DNA of 64,000 bases from Actinernus sp. WN-2022 (lineage: Eukaryota > Cnidaria > Anthozoa > Actiniaria > Actinernidae): positions 80,752,861 to 80,816,860 of the forward strand of contig JAOWCC010000019.1 in assembly GCA_030867875.1 (NCBI GenBank), read 5' to 3'. Under the pieces are notes generated by a model, which saw only the letters and a program-made list of their open reading frames with translations, did no database searches and was not told the DNA's origin. Within the stretch, counting starts at the first letter, position 1, and every line of letters starts with the position of its first letter. Below are positions 23,248-34,981 of the stretch, piece by piece. Both the position numbers and the translations under genes were made by a program.

Positions 23248-23649
23248 TCAATTGGTTGTGGTCGTACTTGTCGAGGCACGGCTATTGGTTATTTGGACAT
23301 GCTGCAAAATTCGCCAAGTGTCAAAGCTTCCCGCAGCTAGCTGAACACTTGTCCTTTGCCTGAAGACTCGTGGTGTAGCGAAAGGGTTGATACCGCGCTG
23401 AGAGATATCAGTCCTGTACTGTTTATTCCCTCTGATCCTCGCACGTGGCTCTCTTTTCTGCGACACGACGTAGCTTCTTTTCAGCACTAAAATCTTCGGC
23501 CAGCTCATCAGACTCTGTATTATTCGGGAACTGTCCAGCCAGCAAAGCTTCCAAATTCGAAGAACCATGCAGTTGCTCTTTGAGGAGACTACGGGAGTTT
23601 CGGTTTCGCTTACCAGTTCTGGGTCCGACATCATAAATTTAGGTATCAA
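23248..23649 (-). CDS. Possible gene 5' end in the spacer (unrecognised, weak)
   Basis: The minus strand has an ATG-started frame beginning MMSDPELVSETETP, with a good splice-donor sequence (CTGGTAAGC) just after MSDPEL. In another frame a stretch reads NLEALLAGQFPNNTES and then ELAEDFSAEKKLRRVAEKRA, which has protein-like composition (acidic, then charged helical). A spliced gene start is possible but I recognise no family and cannot define exons. It may equally be a chance frame. Confidence 0.2.
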   Translation of the reverse strand: MIPKFMMSDPELVSETETPVVSSKSNCMVLRIWKLCWLDSSRIIQSLMSWPKILVLKRSYVVSQKREPRARIRGNKQYRTDISQRGINPFATPRVFRQRTSVQLAAGSFDTWRILQHVQITNSRASTSTTTTN

Positions 23650-23674
23650 GGTAGAGAAACGCCTTCGAATGGGT

Positions 23675-24806
23675 ATATGGGTAAGATTAATTATTTATAA
23701 TATTTAGGGATGGGTAATACATGGGTTGTGAATGGGAATACTATGGGTAGCATATGGGATAAGTGTGGGAGTGATATGGTGAATATATGGGAGAAGCTAT
23801 TGTCCCAGACTTTTTCCATATAAAAACCACACTTGTCATACGTTTCCCATACAGAATCCATAGGTTTCCCATATAAATGCCATATGAAACCTGTACCATT
23901 TACATAGTATACCCATACAATTTCCATTCTATTCCCATTCCTTGCAAATTAACCCATATAATTACCATATCTTACCCATACCTTTGCCATGATACCCATG
24001 CCTTTACCGTACACCACCCATGTCATTACCATATATCCTCCATACAATGCCCATGTCATTACCATACAATGCCCATGTCATTACCATACAGTTCCCATGT
24101 CATTACCATACACTTCTCATACCCACATCTGATTACCATTCAGTATCCATACAATACCCATGTCACTACCATACAGTACCCATGTCATTACCATACAGTA
24201 TCCATGTCATTACCATACAGTATCCATGTCATTACCATACACTTCCCATGTCATTACCATACAGTACCCATGTCATTGCCATACACTTCCCATGTCATTA
24301 CCATACACTTCCCATGTCGTTACCATACAGTACCCATGTCGTTACCATACAGTTCCCATGTCATTGCCATACACTTCCCATGTCGTTACCATACAGTATC
24401 CATGTCGTTACCATACAGTATCCATGTCGTTACCATACACTTCCCATGTCGTTACCATACACTTCCCATGTCATTGCCATACACTTCCCATGTCATTGCC
24501 ATACACTTCCCATGTCATTGCCATACACTTCCCATGTCATTGCCATACACTTCCCATGTCATTGCCATACACTTCCCATGTCATTACCATACAATTCCCA
24601 TGTCATTACCATACAGTTCCCATACCCACATCATTACCATACATTCTCCATACAATACCCATGTCAGTACCATACATTATCCATACAATACCCATGTCAT
24701 GATGCAGTAACATACAAAAATGTACCCATGATATCCATAAATTGTTTTGATTCCCACCCACAGTATACTCTAGCAGCTGTGCAATGTACCTAATCCTTTG
24801 CTGTAC
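23675..24806. repeat. 1,132-bp direct repeat, second copy (with 22-bp array 24020-24700)
   Basis: Same as 18541-19672. It is followed by the element interior that also follows the single array in giant copy 2. Confidence 0.9.
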
Positions 24807-25077
24807 AAGTACATGCAGTTGCCATGTCTTAATTCATATAAATATTAGAACTCTCAACCATAATTCAATTAACAATGTCTTTATTTTCATTGATGCCATG
24901 GTATAAACACATACATGTAGATGTCTAACATGTATTACACAGAAGAAAATTATTATAAATTTATGAGTGCATCAAACTACTTATATATTTAAAGTTTGTG
25001 ACATACATGTACAGTACGTTTTATATTTTCAACAGCAAATATACAAAGTACTGTTGTTCTAAACACTGTTGTAAAAT

Positions 25078-25747
25078 TCATTAATAATTCATAAGGGTAC
25101 TAGCCAATCCCATGTGCTGAATGACACCACATGATCGCCTCTGTATACCCACGTAGAAACCTGATTAATAAAACATCAGGTTCTGTATCGATATAAAGAC
25201 CCCATGGTCCGCAATACAGACACTTAGGTCCGTGATACAGACACCATGGTCCGTGATACAGATACCATGGTCCGTGATACAGACCCCATGGTCCGTTATA
25301 GCTCTAGTAGTATTCTGTATCAGGTACAGAATACTAGCTAAGCTAGTGAGGGAAGTCTCACGACCGATCACTGACTACCTCTATCCCGGGACGGGTGAAA
25401 TGACAAAGTACATCTGCTCTCTTATTATGTACACACCATCTATTCCATGTGGGACCTGTTTTTCTGCATGCTACGCTCTGCTCTCTTATTGCATACACAT
25501 TGTCTCTTCGATGTGGGATATGTTTTTGTGAGAAACTAATTCATCCCACATCGATATCAGGGTAGGAGAAATCAAAGGTTAAAATTTTATGTTGTGCATA
25601 TCAATGGCTTTTAGTTATCTATTCATTTCACAAGTAAGATAACATATTCGCGTCCGATCTGTATGGGCTTTACAATGGCTCGCCGAAGCGGCTCGCCATT
25701 GTAAATGCCCATACAGATCTCCCGCTCATATTTTAACTACTACTTAC
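25078..25747. repeat. Segment present only in giant copy 1
   Basis: Copy 2 joins AACACTGTT directly to ACAATCTTGTACC at about 43017. The extra DNA includes a 21-bp minisatellite (25201-25296, about five units with CATGGTCCGTGATACAGA), a near-duplicate of about 75 bp at 25410-25530, and the palindromic element at 25630-25735. Confidence 0.8.
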
Positions 25748-28740
25748 AATCTTGTACCTGAAGCATTATTTTCGTTGGTATTTAATACACTGCATGTGCC
25801 ATTTTCCGTGATTATAAGCATGCAGGCAGTTACTTTAAAATGTGTTTAATGTATGAATCAAGCCGCTTGTACTAGATAATAAGTTATTATGACTTATTAA
25901 TATTGATTTGAAGAAGATCTAACATGTCTATAATGTATATGTATATAAATCGAATCTAATGTATGTTGGAAAGAACCATATACATGTAGCTTTATTATGC
26001 TTAAATTAACAGACTTGATGATCTTGCATGCTTTCTATGATAAGTGTGATAATGTAGTTGACTCAGGGCTAATTCCCTCACTAACTTCATATATACATGT
26101 ATCTGCAGCCATTATAGTTCGCGCGCGTCACCAGGAAATTCTCTCAAATTCTGATTGGATATTGATCAAATGATGGGCAGGCACTATTATACAAATATAG
26201 TGTGTCCATCAAGGAACCTTTATAGTGCATCTGTCGAGGAACTATCGGCTATTAGTGTATACACGTACCACACCAGTGAATAGTGCTCTTTGCACGCTCT
26301 GATTGGCTAATCAAACAGTGAATAAGATTTCATATTCAGCTCCGAGCGAAGCAGTGATCACCTTACAGAAGTTTTTGTCCAATTGACTGAAAATAATATA
26401 ACTATTTGGTGCTGACTATATATTCACTAATGTGTGGTATATACTTATTACTAAAACAAGTGGCTCACCTTGGTGAATAATTGTTTTAAAAATAGTTTCC
26501 CGTGGAAATTTCATGTTCTGAAACCAACTATAACTAGTCTGAGGACGCAGTTCAAGGGCTTATAAAATTATGCTAGTTTTAAGAACATCAAATTTCCAAG
26601 GGAAACTATCAGCCAATAGTTCGGAGACAGACACACTATTTGTCATTATTGTTCATTACAAAATTATCTTCCGCCCTCAGGGTGCTACAATCTGTTATAG
26701 TTCAAATCACCACAACATTTTGGTGCACACTCATTGTCTAAAACCGATCACTAGACGTGATAGTTGTCGTCCATGGATGCAAACTATAAGGCGTTATAGT
26801 TCACCAGAAAATTTTGACATGCACTCACTATAAGCTAAAAGTGATCATGTGACGTCATAGTTATCATCCGTGGATGCGAACTATCAGTGCCCGCTGAGAG
26901 CGGAAGACAATTTTGTGATGAACATGCAATAACGACAAACAGATTGAGTTTGTCTTGGAACTATCGGCTGATAGTTTCCTTTGGAAATTTGATGTTCTTA
27001 AAACTAGCATATAAGCCCTCGACAATTTTGTGATGAACAATAACGACAAATAGTGCCTCATAGCTTAATTAATATAAAAAATTAACATGCAAGGCTTTGA
27101 TCAGGTCTTAACTCACTAATTCAATTTGTCAATTTGACTATTAAATTGAAGATCACCTTTGTGTAGTTTTATTTGGTTAGAACTTCTTATAAACTAAAAT
27201 GGTTCGTGCTTCCAGTAAACTTTCTCGACCTGAAAGAAAATGAAAATCTAAAAGTTACTGTATGTTTAATTATCCACCTTCAGGAAGGTTTAATGCTACT
27301 GAAATATGTCAATATGAGGGAAATGAAGAATGGTGCAGCAAACAATAATATTACTGCATGGTCCAGTAACAACCATGCAGCAGTAATGTTTACCAGTTTA
27401 CTGGCTCCTAATATAATGAAAACCCTACCTAATTAGTACAACCGTTTATATGCTGCCTTTTTAACAGAGAAGTTTCAGTCTTACAGCCAAATGAATCTGA
27501 CCACTGGCAGTGTAACCTACATGTAGCACCCCTAATTTTGGGCTTAAGTCAGTGCGGGCAGAAGAACTGACTCAGATCTCGCATGGTAACTACATGTAGT
27601 TAGAAAGTAGCAAGGGAGAAAACTAAATTCAAGTGTATAATTGAGTAAGAAATAACCAGGTCCCGTTTTGACAAATTAGATTGTTTTTGCTACCAACAAT
27701 TCTTTCCTTTTCAGAGAGGGGTGCTAGCCAATGTTTTAATGAAATGATTCATTTCAAAACACTAAAATAGGAGTACAAGATTTTTCAACAAATGGCTCGA
27801 TGTTCACCGCACGATACATGGAACGGAAGTAATTTCGTTGAGATGACTGACAACCTTGAACAATTGATTAGTGACATCAGTAGTGAGAAGTGACAAAAGC
27901 AAAATTGTATTTACTGTATTTTCAGAAGCCAAATTCCAATTATTGTACTACTGTGTATAGACTGATCATCTGTGCCTCTGCTAGTGGAATCTAAGAGTGA
28001 TTTGGGAAAGTTTAATATTATTTTCAAGTCTTCAAGTATCCAGTTGACTGGCGATGAGGACATTTTGAATCAGTGAATGGAAACAGAACCAAAAATGTTG
28101 TCTTAATTAATCCCACTGGAATATTAATTTAACTTACAATATACATGTAACATTATGTAATTATCCTGGGAACATAAACTGGGAACAATAATGATGTAGA
28201 TGTCAATCTATGATACTAGTTACACTTACATGGAGGTTGCCCACAATGCATTGCTGCTATGAGCATGCTCAAATGAACTTTTGCCTACATTGCATTGCTG
28301 CAATGAGCATGCACAGAGGTTACAGTTATCTGATTTGGGTACAATGTATGAAAATTACACATTTGATGCAATTTCTAAGTAATTTAAACAGCTTTTAAAG
28401 TTTTAATTCCCCTCCGTGACATAATTTTCCCCTCCATGACACTTGTTATTATTGAAATAGAACAAAGAAAACTTGCAGTTCAGAATTTTTTTCATTTATT
28501 TACATGTACAATGTAGTTGTATTGAACTTGAACTCAGAAGTTTATAATATATTGTGAATTTTGTTTGGACTGTTTTGGAAATATCAAAACTTTTATACCA
28601 AATTTTGTCATGGAGGGGAAAGTTCCCTCTTGGACAAACTATAGCAACACCTCCTTAACAGCAACTAAAATTATTTTTTGTTTCTCTATTAGTGCATGTG
28701 AAGAAATGTGTGTCTTGATATTTTTTATTTGTTTTTGACT

Positions 28741-29085
28741 GTAATTAAGAATTCAGAGTTCCATGTCCCAAATACTGGAAAACACACTTGAAATAATGAT
28801 AATCATTAATTCTAATGATATTCTTAAAACCAGTCAAGGATAAAAATAAACATTTGTTACATTCCCAATGGCGGTAGACTGGCTTAGTGTAGTAGTGATG
28901 ACGTCTGCACTACACTGAAGTACACGCAAAGGGTTACGAGTTGGAGTCCGAGTTGGAGTCTCTTCTTGTTTACCCGTGAACCCTAGCTCTAGGTGAGTGA
29001 GAACCCGTTGTTTACCCGTGAACTCATCCGATGGTTAGGGTTTGGTGTAATTAAGAATTCAGAGTTCCATGTCCCAAATACTGTG
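28741..29085. repeat. Short direct repeat flanking extra DNA in copy 1
   Basis: TAATTAAGAATTCAGAGTTC begins at about 28742 and again at about 29049, with about 270 bp between. Copy 2 has the motif once (about 47875). Confidence 0.7.
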
Positions 29086-29461
29086 GAATGGCCCAAGGAC
29101 AAAAAACCTGCAAAGTAAGCAAAGTTTACTTTTGAATGTTCTTTTAATTGTCTTGTTTACAATCTCTTGACAAGAAATCCTTGCAAACTCATGTGAGCCA
29201 TTGCCATTTGAAATCGTTCTCAAAGTTGCCTGAAGAATTCTTGCTAATATACTAATTAATTTGAATATAATGCTTCTAGAACTGGAATTTGATTTTCAGC
29301 TTCGATAGTTTCTTTCAGTTTTCCTTTCAGCGATCATAACTGACAGAATTTATTTGTCTGTTTTATAAATTACATGTAATGAAAATCTGAGTCAAAGAAA
29401 CAAACACATAGATATCGCTTTTACAAATATTTGAAAAATAACCAAACCATTTCTGATTTTC

Positions 29462-29677
29462 ATGTTTTCGATTTTCTGTAATTTTACTGCCATTCCATGT
29501 TTCGTGTGGCGATCATCAAGCCATCATGTGACTTTAGTTTCCTCCCTTCTCATATTAGAAACTACAATGATGTTTTCGATTTTCTGTAATTTTACTGCCA
29601 TTCCATGTTTCGTGTGGCGATCATCAAGCCATCATGTGACTTTAGTTTCCTCCCTTCTCATATTAGAAACTACAATG
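29462..29677. repeat. Perfect 108-bp tandem duplication
   Basis: Two identical 108-bp units (29462-29569, 29570-29677). Giant copy 2 has a single unit at about 48298, so the duplication is local and recent. The open frame across it is a by-product of its length being a multiple of three. Confidence 0.9.
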
Positions 29678-30550
29678 ATGTAGTCAGGGGATTAGGCCGC
29701 TAGCATGTGAGGGATCTGAGTCCGAGTTCCTCTGCCCGTGCAGAGTCTAAGCGTGAGATTAGGGTGTTAGGAGATTCATTCGGCCAAAAGACTGAAGCTT
29801 CTCAAGCAAAAAATCTAGCAGGGGTTGGGCTCACATCAAATATGTAAAGCCCCCATAACATGACTTTTGTAAATAGTTTTGAAAGGAAATCATGCAGGGA
29901 CCCTTAAGCTTACAGGTCATAATTATGATAATACCATGATCGCCTCGGATTCCTTTGTTTGTTCACACACATTTAATCTCTAAATTCCCTGGCTCATTAC
30001 AAATGCAAGGAAAATTTAGAAATATGCATTGTCTTCAACAGGGAAATTTCTAAATTTCCCTGCAAGAACAATGCATATTTCTAATTTTCGCTTGCATCGT
30101 AAATAGGGTAAACTAGTCAGACAATGCAGGCTGGACATGAGAGGGTGAAAAGCATCAACTCAATGCTCCCCTCTGGCACGTACGACTTAAGCCCTGTGCT
30201 CCCGGTTGAAAAAATTGAACCCAAACTGACCCGACTTCATCAAAACCTTCAACGTAATTAATCCATGTGGGATCACGTATTTCAATCTGCACATTCTTCT
30301 CTTATTTCTCAAACCCGCTTCTTCCATGTGGTATACTTAAAACCATATACGCATGACCTTTAAATATTTAGTCAAGCACATAATTACATTGTGTTTTACT
30401 GCTATTCTTCTCAAAAACAACACAGGTCATTCAATCGAGCAGTAAAACATTTTCGAAAGCAACTCAACTACGACATCTTTAGTTTAGGCAGAGAAAACTA
30501 AACTTCTCACAGATTTGTTGTTCCTCTGCGATCAGAGTATTACAAAGTTA

Positions 30551-30706
30551 TACCATGACAATTCGGAAAATTAGTGATCAAATTTCCCCGCACGCCTCAG
30601 GAGAGTTTGTAAAAGTCCCTCGGCTGAAGCGCCGCCTCGGGACTTCAACAAACTCTCCCTTGGCTTGCAGGGAAATTTAATCACTAATTTCCCTCTTGTC
30701 ATGGTA
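30551..30706. mobile_element. Hairpin MITE with TTA duplication
   Basis: Ends TACCATGACAA and TTGTCATGGTA, with near-complete pairing through GAGAGTTTGT / ACAAACTCTC. TTA flanks both sides (30548-30550, 30707-30709). 156 bp. Present in both giant copies, so older than their separation. The duplication fits PIF/Harbinger. Confidence 0.75.
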
Positions 30707-31366
30707 TTACTGTACTTATAATAAACCTAGCAACAATGTATTTAAAAATATAAAGTCATGCAAGTGTAACCTGAGAACCACATGCATACATGTACACCTC
30801 TATTATTTTTATAATAACTAAATTGATGCCTCACTTCTAAACCTTTATTTGGGCTACCGGTTAATGCAGAATACCCTGCCACTGCAGGTTCATTAATAAT
30901 GCATGTTCTCAAACCTCATACAAACCTTCTAAAAACTTCCCCAAAAAAATCAAAAACCCTAACCACCACAAATTAAAATCATTCATGAATAGAATGAGTC
31001 TATAAATACACCAGAGCTAGCTATTATGGAGAAATTTTGCACAGTTTAGAAGGGGTGCCAGGGTATTCTGCAGTGAACTAGGAGACCATATACAATGTGC
31101 ATGTACTTTCCTTACCATTGAAAACTTGAACGAGCTGCATGTGACCAGACTTTGGCCTGATGAGTGATGTAATATTTGACTTGATCATGAACTCAAGGCA
31201 CTTTTAGTTGACCACAGGACTGACAGCTCTATCTAGAAGCTCTGTTTATTTATACAATACAAAAGCTTTTGGTGAGCAACTAAAGGCCTGGGAAGAAATA
31301 TAATAAGAAATACAACTGGAGCTTTCTTAATATTTATAAAGCAGCTTCGATATTTTAACACGCATG

Positions 31367-32207
31367 CACTGGCTGAGGTCACACGAGAAGGTTAAGCAAG
31401 ATTTAGCGACCTAAATCACGATTTAAAAAAGTGTAAAAACTAATCACGATTTACGAAACTCGAGAGGTATGTTTGTTTTGGAATGTTAATTAAAACGAAA
31501 GGTACATGTAGTTGTCATTATACAGACAAGGCAGTCATGTTTGTCTGCAGTTTAATTTTCCGAGGCTTCGCGATGCCGGTCTTGGCCAATGTTATTGTTG
31601 CAGTATTTGCTATTTTTCTGCTCAGACGATTCATTAAAGTAAATCCCAAGGACTTAACTTAAGTTTGCAATTCATAAAAAAAAATCTGAAATATGTCCAA
31701 TAGCCTGGGAAACCAGCCGACTCTTATCGGAGCCATGGGGGAGCGATAAGAGTCGGCTGGTTTCCCAGGCTATATGTCCAAACAATATTCGAGTACTTAT
31801 TACCTCCAGTTAGCCTTGAAACCCGGAGGGTTTTGAAGTGATTATACGGCGTACACTCGGCCATGATATAAAATATAAAACTGGCGGGGAAACTTGAAAG
31901 TTTATAATGGCGGGTGATTAGACTGGTTCCAATATTGCTAGACAAGCTGTTGACATCCCCTGTCACGAACTCGCATATGATTGGTTCGCATATAGAGATT
32001 TAGATAAAGCCGCTTCTAAATCCTACTATTTGAGACGATTTAGATGGAGAGTTATTTCTTTGAACTGTGCCGCTTTTGGTCTCAATTACATCGGCATCTG
32101 GCGTAGTCTAGAAATGGGTATTTTTAGGGTCACACACAGATTAGACTTAATCATGATTTAGTACGGCTTAATCACGATTTAATTCTGTCGTGGGACCTCA
32201 GCCAGTG
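31367..32207. mobile_element. TIR element with CACTGGCTGAGGTC ends, only in giant copy 1
   Basis: Left end CACTGGCTGAGGTCACACGA; right end complementary to CACTGGCTGAGGTCCCACGA. 841 bp, non-coding, and hosts the 72-bp hairpin at 31701. Copy 2 at about 50083 reads CGCATGCACTGATGCAGTCAG at this site, a CACTG stub that could be an excision scar. Superfamily uncertain; CACTG ends occur in CACTA-like and Chapaev-like elements. Confidence 0.7.
31701..31772. mobile_element. 72-bp hairpin element with 9-bp target duplication
   Basis: Arms of about 28 bp begin TAGCCTGGGAAACCAGCCGA and are perfectly complementary around a 14-base centre. TATGTCCAA flanks both sides (31692-31700, 31773-31781). Nested inside 31367-32207. 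Confidence 0.9.
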
Positions 32208-32834
32208 CAGTCAGAGCCATGCAGTCACTCGAGGAGCATTCTGACAGTCCCATTTTCTGATCTAAAGAATCGTTCGTAATTAAGATTACAAACCGGCTAT
32301 TTCTTCGACAGAATGAGAAGAATTAGCGAACTGATGAACTGAATTACAATGAAAGCTTTGTGAGATTGTACACGACATGAACTAGACACGTTGCAGTATG
32401 AATGCTTACCTTCGGCTTCGGCCTTCCCGGCGGTTCTTCACCGATTTATCCACAAATTAGTTTATGTCTCTCAGTAGCAGCAGTTACTCTAGTCTTTCTA
32501 GCAATAGAATCTAGTTATAAATGCTGATTTGAAGGTATGAAGGCTGATTTGTTGGTCTTCTCACTAGCTCTTATCTGTTCACATCCACACGAACTGTGAA
32601 ACCGACAATAATTTTGAAATACAAGTTTTAGCCAATCAGGAATCAAGTCACTATCCGGGACTTCAAATATCGATCAATTGTTCGAGCACAGGAAGCCCAA
32701 GCTCTTTTTAGTCTGACAGGCAGCCAAGAGACAGATAGACGTCAGGTAAGTTTTATTCATTTTATTACAGTATGTTTATCGAAAAGCTAGATTAAAAAAT
32801 TCCCATACAAACTTATAAAATAGCCATAAACAGT

Positions 32835-32975
32835 CAAGAAAGGAAAGGCTGATTCAACGGTAGAGAGTTTTTTTCTTCCAATATTTCGATCGGCACGGCC
32901 GATCTTCTTCGGGGAAAGAGGCTTACAATGTACATGTATCTAATAAACTAGAACCTTTACGAAAACAACATAAAA
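32835..32975. mobile_element. Small insertion with 9-bp flanking duplication, only in copy 1
   Basis: ATAAACAGT occurs on both sides (32826-32834, 32976-32984) and once in giant copy 2 (50738-50746). 141 bp, no inverted ends. Contains GATCGGCACGGCCGATCTTC. A SINE-like retroposon or LINE fragment is plausible. Confidence 0.7.
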
Positions 32976-33292
32976 ATAAACAGTGCTTGGGCTACCTGTG
33001 ATTCGGATGGCGAGGCTAATGAAACTGATTTGATTGTACTCTACAGTTTATTTATCTAATTTTAATAATAACAAACGTAACCCACCAAATGCGAAGAAGC
33101 ATTGGGACGCACATTTTCCCAGTGGCTTTCCAGTACTTTTGAACGGTCACGCAATATTTGCATGATGTATTTTGTGCATGTATTGATTTAATGTACTGTT
33201 TAAGCGCCGATCAAACGAGTATGTGAGCGCATGGGAACATGAGAGTTTTTAAAAATATTTATTGATATTTTAATGATACATTGGTATATTTG

Positions 33293-34240
33293 TGTCAGCT
33301 ATTATCTTCTCTACCCATATAAGTCCCATACATATGGGTTTAATATGGGATCAGTCATACGAGCAATGAAACATTTGTCCATGCATCCCCCATATGTTCC
33401 CCACGTGTATCCCAGATGCTGGGAAAGGTATGGGTTCATGTCTGTGTGGTCTCTGTGTCTTCATTCTGCCCATCCAAATCCCATCTACTGCCCATATATT
33501 TGCCGTATCATGGGGGTCGTATGGGTTGTTACAGTCTCTGCCCATATAATTCCCATGTATATGGGTTTCATATGGGATCTACGCGAATAAATAACCATTT
33601 TAGCCCGTGCATCCCCCATATACTTCCCATGTATTTACCAGATGATGGGAATAGTATGGGCCTCTATCTATGTGTGCCATGTTTCGCCCATACAAATTCT
33701 ACCCTGTACCCATATCTGTGCCATATCATAGGAACCGTATGGGTTGTTACAGTCTCTGCCCATATAATTCCCATGTATATGGGTTTCATATGGGATCTAC
33801 GCGAATAAAGAACCATTTTAGCCCATGCATCCCCCATATACTTCCCATGTATTTACCAGATGATGGGAATAGTATGGGCCTCTACCTTCGCGTGCCATGT
33901 TTCGCCCATACAAATTCCACTTTGTACCCATATCTGTACCATATCATGGGAACCGTATGGCTATTATCCTGTCTGCCCATACAGTTCCCATACATATGGG
34001 TTTCATATGGGATCTGTTTCCCATATGCTTTCCATATATGGGTTTCATATGGGATGTGCTGCCCATGTATTTTCCATATGATATCATTTTAAACCCTTAC
34101 TTTTCCCATATATGGTTTCTGAATGGTAGGTAAACCCATATGTATCCCATGTAACAAAACCTCAAACCCATATAGTTCCCATACCAGACCCATGTACATC
34201 CCATGTCAGACCCATATGAATCCCATATGTTTGGTTTGGT
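33293..34240. repeat. Right subterminal array, copy 1 (~218-bp units)
   Basis: About four higher-order units of 218 bp (GGGTTGTTAC at 33523 and 33741; AACCGTATGG at 33733 and 33951). They are packed with CCCATA/TATGGG and CCATATATGGG. Matches 51760-52720. Confidence 0.88.
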
Positions 34241-34245
34241 AAGGG

Positions 34246-34981
34246 GGCTCTCGTCAAAAACTGCAAACACAAAATGAATCTCCAATCAATATACATATTG
34301 AAGAAAAGGAAATGAATAGGGTATACCACACAAAATCTCTTGGCTTATACATAGACCATACGTTATCCTGGACGAAGCTATCAATGAAATCTCTAAAATA
34401 ATCTCCTCTGGCATTGGTGCTCTAAAAAGAGTTAGGTCATTTATTGATATAGGTACTGCAGAAAAGATATACAAAGCCTTAATAAAGCCTCACTTTCAAT
34501 ATTGCAGCTCGGTTTGGGATGGCTTAGCCCTACAGCTATCCAACAAACTACAGAAACTATAAAACCGCGCTGCCAGAGTAGTAACTAAATCGAGTTTTGA
34601 TACCAATTCAGAATGTGTCCTTGATATGCTTGCATGGTTGGGAGAAGCTATCTCTAAAAAGAACTAAACAAAAGGCTATTATTATATATAAGGCCCTATG
34701 TTTACCCCACATAAGACTAACTATACCAATTATGGGACTCCGAAAATAAGCTAGCTATCTCTTCCAAAACCACGCACCAACTACATGAAACGTTCCTTCA
34801 GCTATAGTGGTGCAATCGCTTGGAACAATCTGCCATCTAATCTACGCATTGCTAACTCGCTCTCTACCTTTAAAAAAGGCATAGAAAAGCATTTTACCAA
34901 ATCGGACTCCCACACGGCAAATATGTAAAACAGTTTTCATTACAGTTATACTGTGTTGTAAATACTATTTGTAATGACGTA
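34246..34981 (+). pseudogene. LINE-A copy B, continued 3' part
   Basis: Resumes the LINE exactly where it broke at 18251. It carries the thumb region and 3' part, matching 6042-6785, including the same stop after NKLQKL. It breaks again at 34981 because LINE-C is inserted. Confidence 0.88.

Larger units (their letters stand above)
19673..23674. other. 4.0-kb spacer between the two arrays, found only in giant copy 1
   Basis: No counterpart in giant copy 2. Contains degenerate tandem repeats at 20640-21490 (about four units of roughly 190-220 bp, marked by GCCTTTACACTGGCTAGCAG and AGTCTAGACCAGTTAAG) and a 266-bp-offset pair at about 22231-22720 (marked by CTAGGTAAAC and GAATGGCCAGGAAAAACC). 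No convincing long gene. Confidence 0.7.
24807..33290. other. Interior of giant element copy 1; no convincing gene
   Basis: Collinear with 42746-51060 in copy 2, with a few percent difference by eye plus insertions. Contains several inverted repeats: 26530-27062 (arms with TTAAGAACATCAAATTTCC and its complement), 28407-28623 (CCCCTCCATGACA ends), 29990-30100, and 30862-31076 (ATGCAGAATACCCTGCCA ends). Small frames shared by both copies show no sign of protein constraint. Confidence 0.7.
18252..34245. mobile_element. Giant array-ended TIR element, copy 1 (15,994 bp)
   Basis: Inserted in LINE-A copy B: LINE sequence stops at GATCATTGG (18251) and resumes as GGCTCTCGTC (34246), matching the uninterrupted copy at 6032-6046. 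The left end reads CTTACCAACATGCC; the right end, reverse-complemented, reads CCCTTACCAAACC. The ends are filled with CCCATA/TATGGG-rich repeats pointing both ways. GG occurs on both sides, so a 2-bp duplication with loss of two terminal C residues on the left is the simplest reading. Interior 24807-33290 is collinear with copy 2. I see no transposase or other convincing gene, so it looks non-autonomous. Relative to copy 2 it carries extra segments at 19673-24806, 25078-25747, 31367-32207 and 32835-32984. Confidence 0.85.

Noticed and set aside
25165..25371. 68-codon frame with repeated ITDHGVC
   Set aside because: Translation of a 21-bp minisatellite whose length is a multiple of three.
27173..27436. 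87-codon frame present in both giant copies (also 46145-46411)
   Set aside because: The differences I could see between copies are all amino-acid changing and none silent, which argues against protein constraint.
29690..29770. tRNA-like promoter boxes suggesting a SINE
   Set aside because: A B-box-like GAGTCCGAGTTCC is present, but no matching A-box spacing or tRNA fold could be supported.
33273..34133. Overlapping frames of 70-140 codons with repeated PYKFYxVPISVPYH-type segments, also at 51674-52612
   Set aside because: Translations of the CCCATA/TATGGG array in several frames and on both strands; no start context or family.
18252..34245. Giant element as a Helitron or Polinton
   Set aside because: It has inverted ends and a 2-bp duplication, unlike Helitrons, and no polymerase, integrase or capsid-type frames, unlike Polintons (which also make 6-bp duplications).
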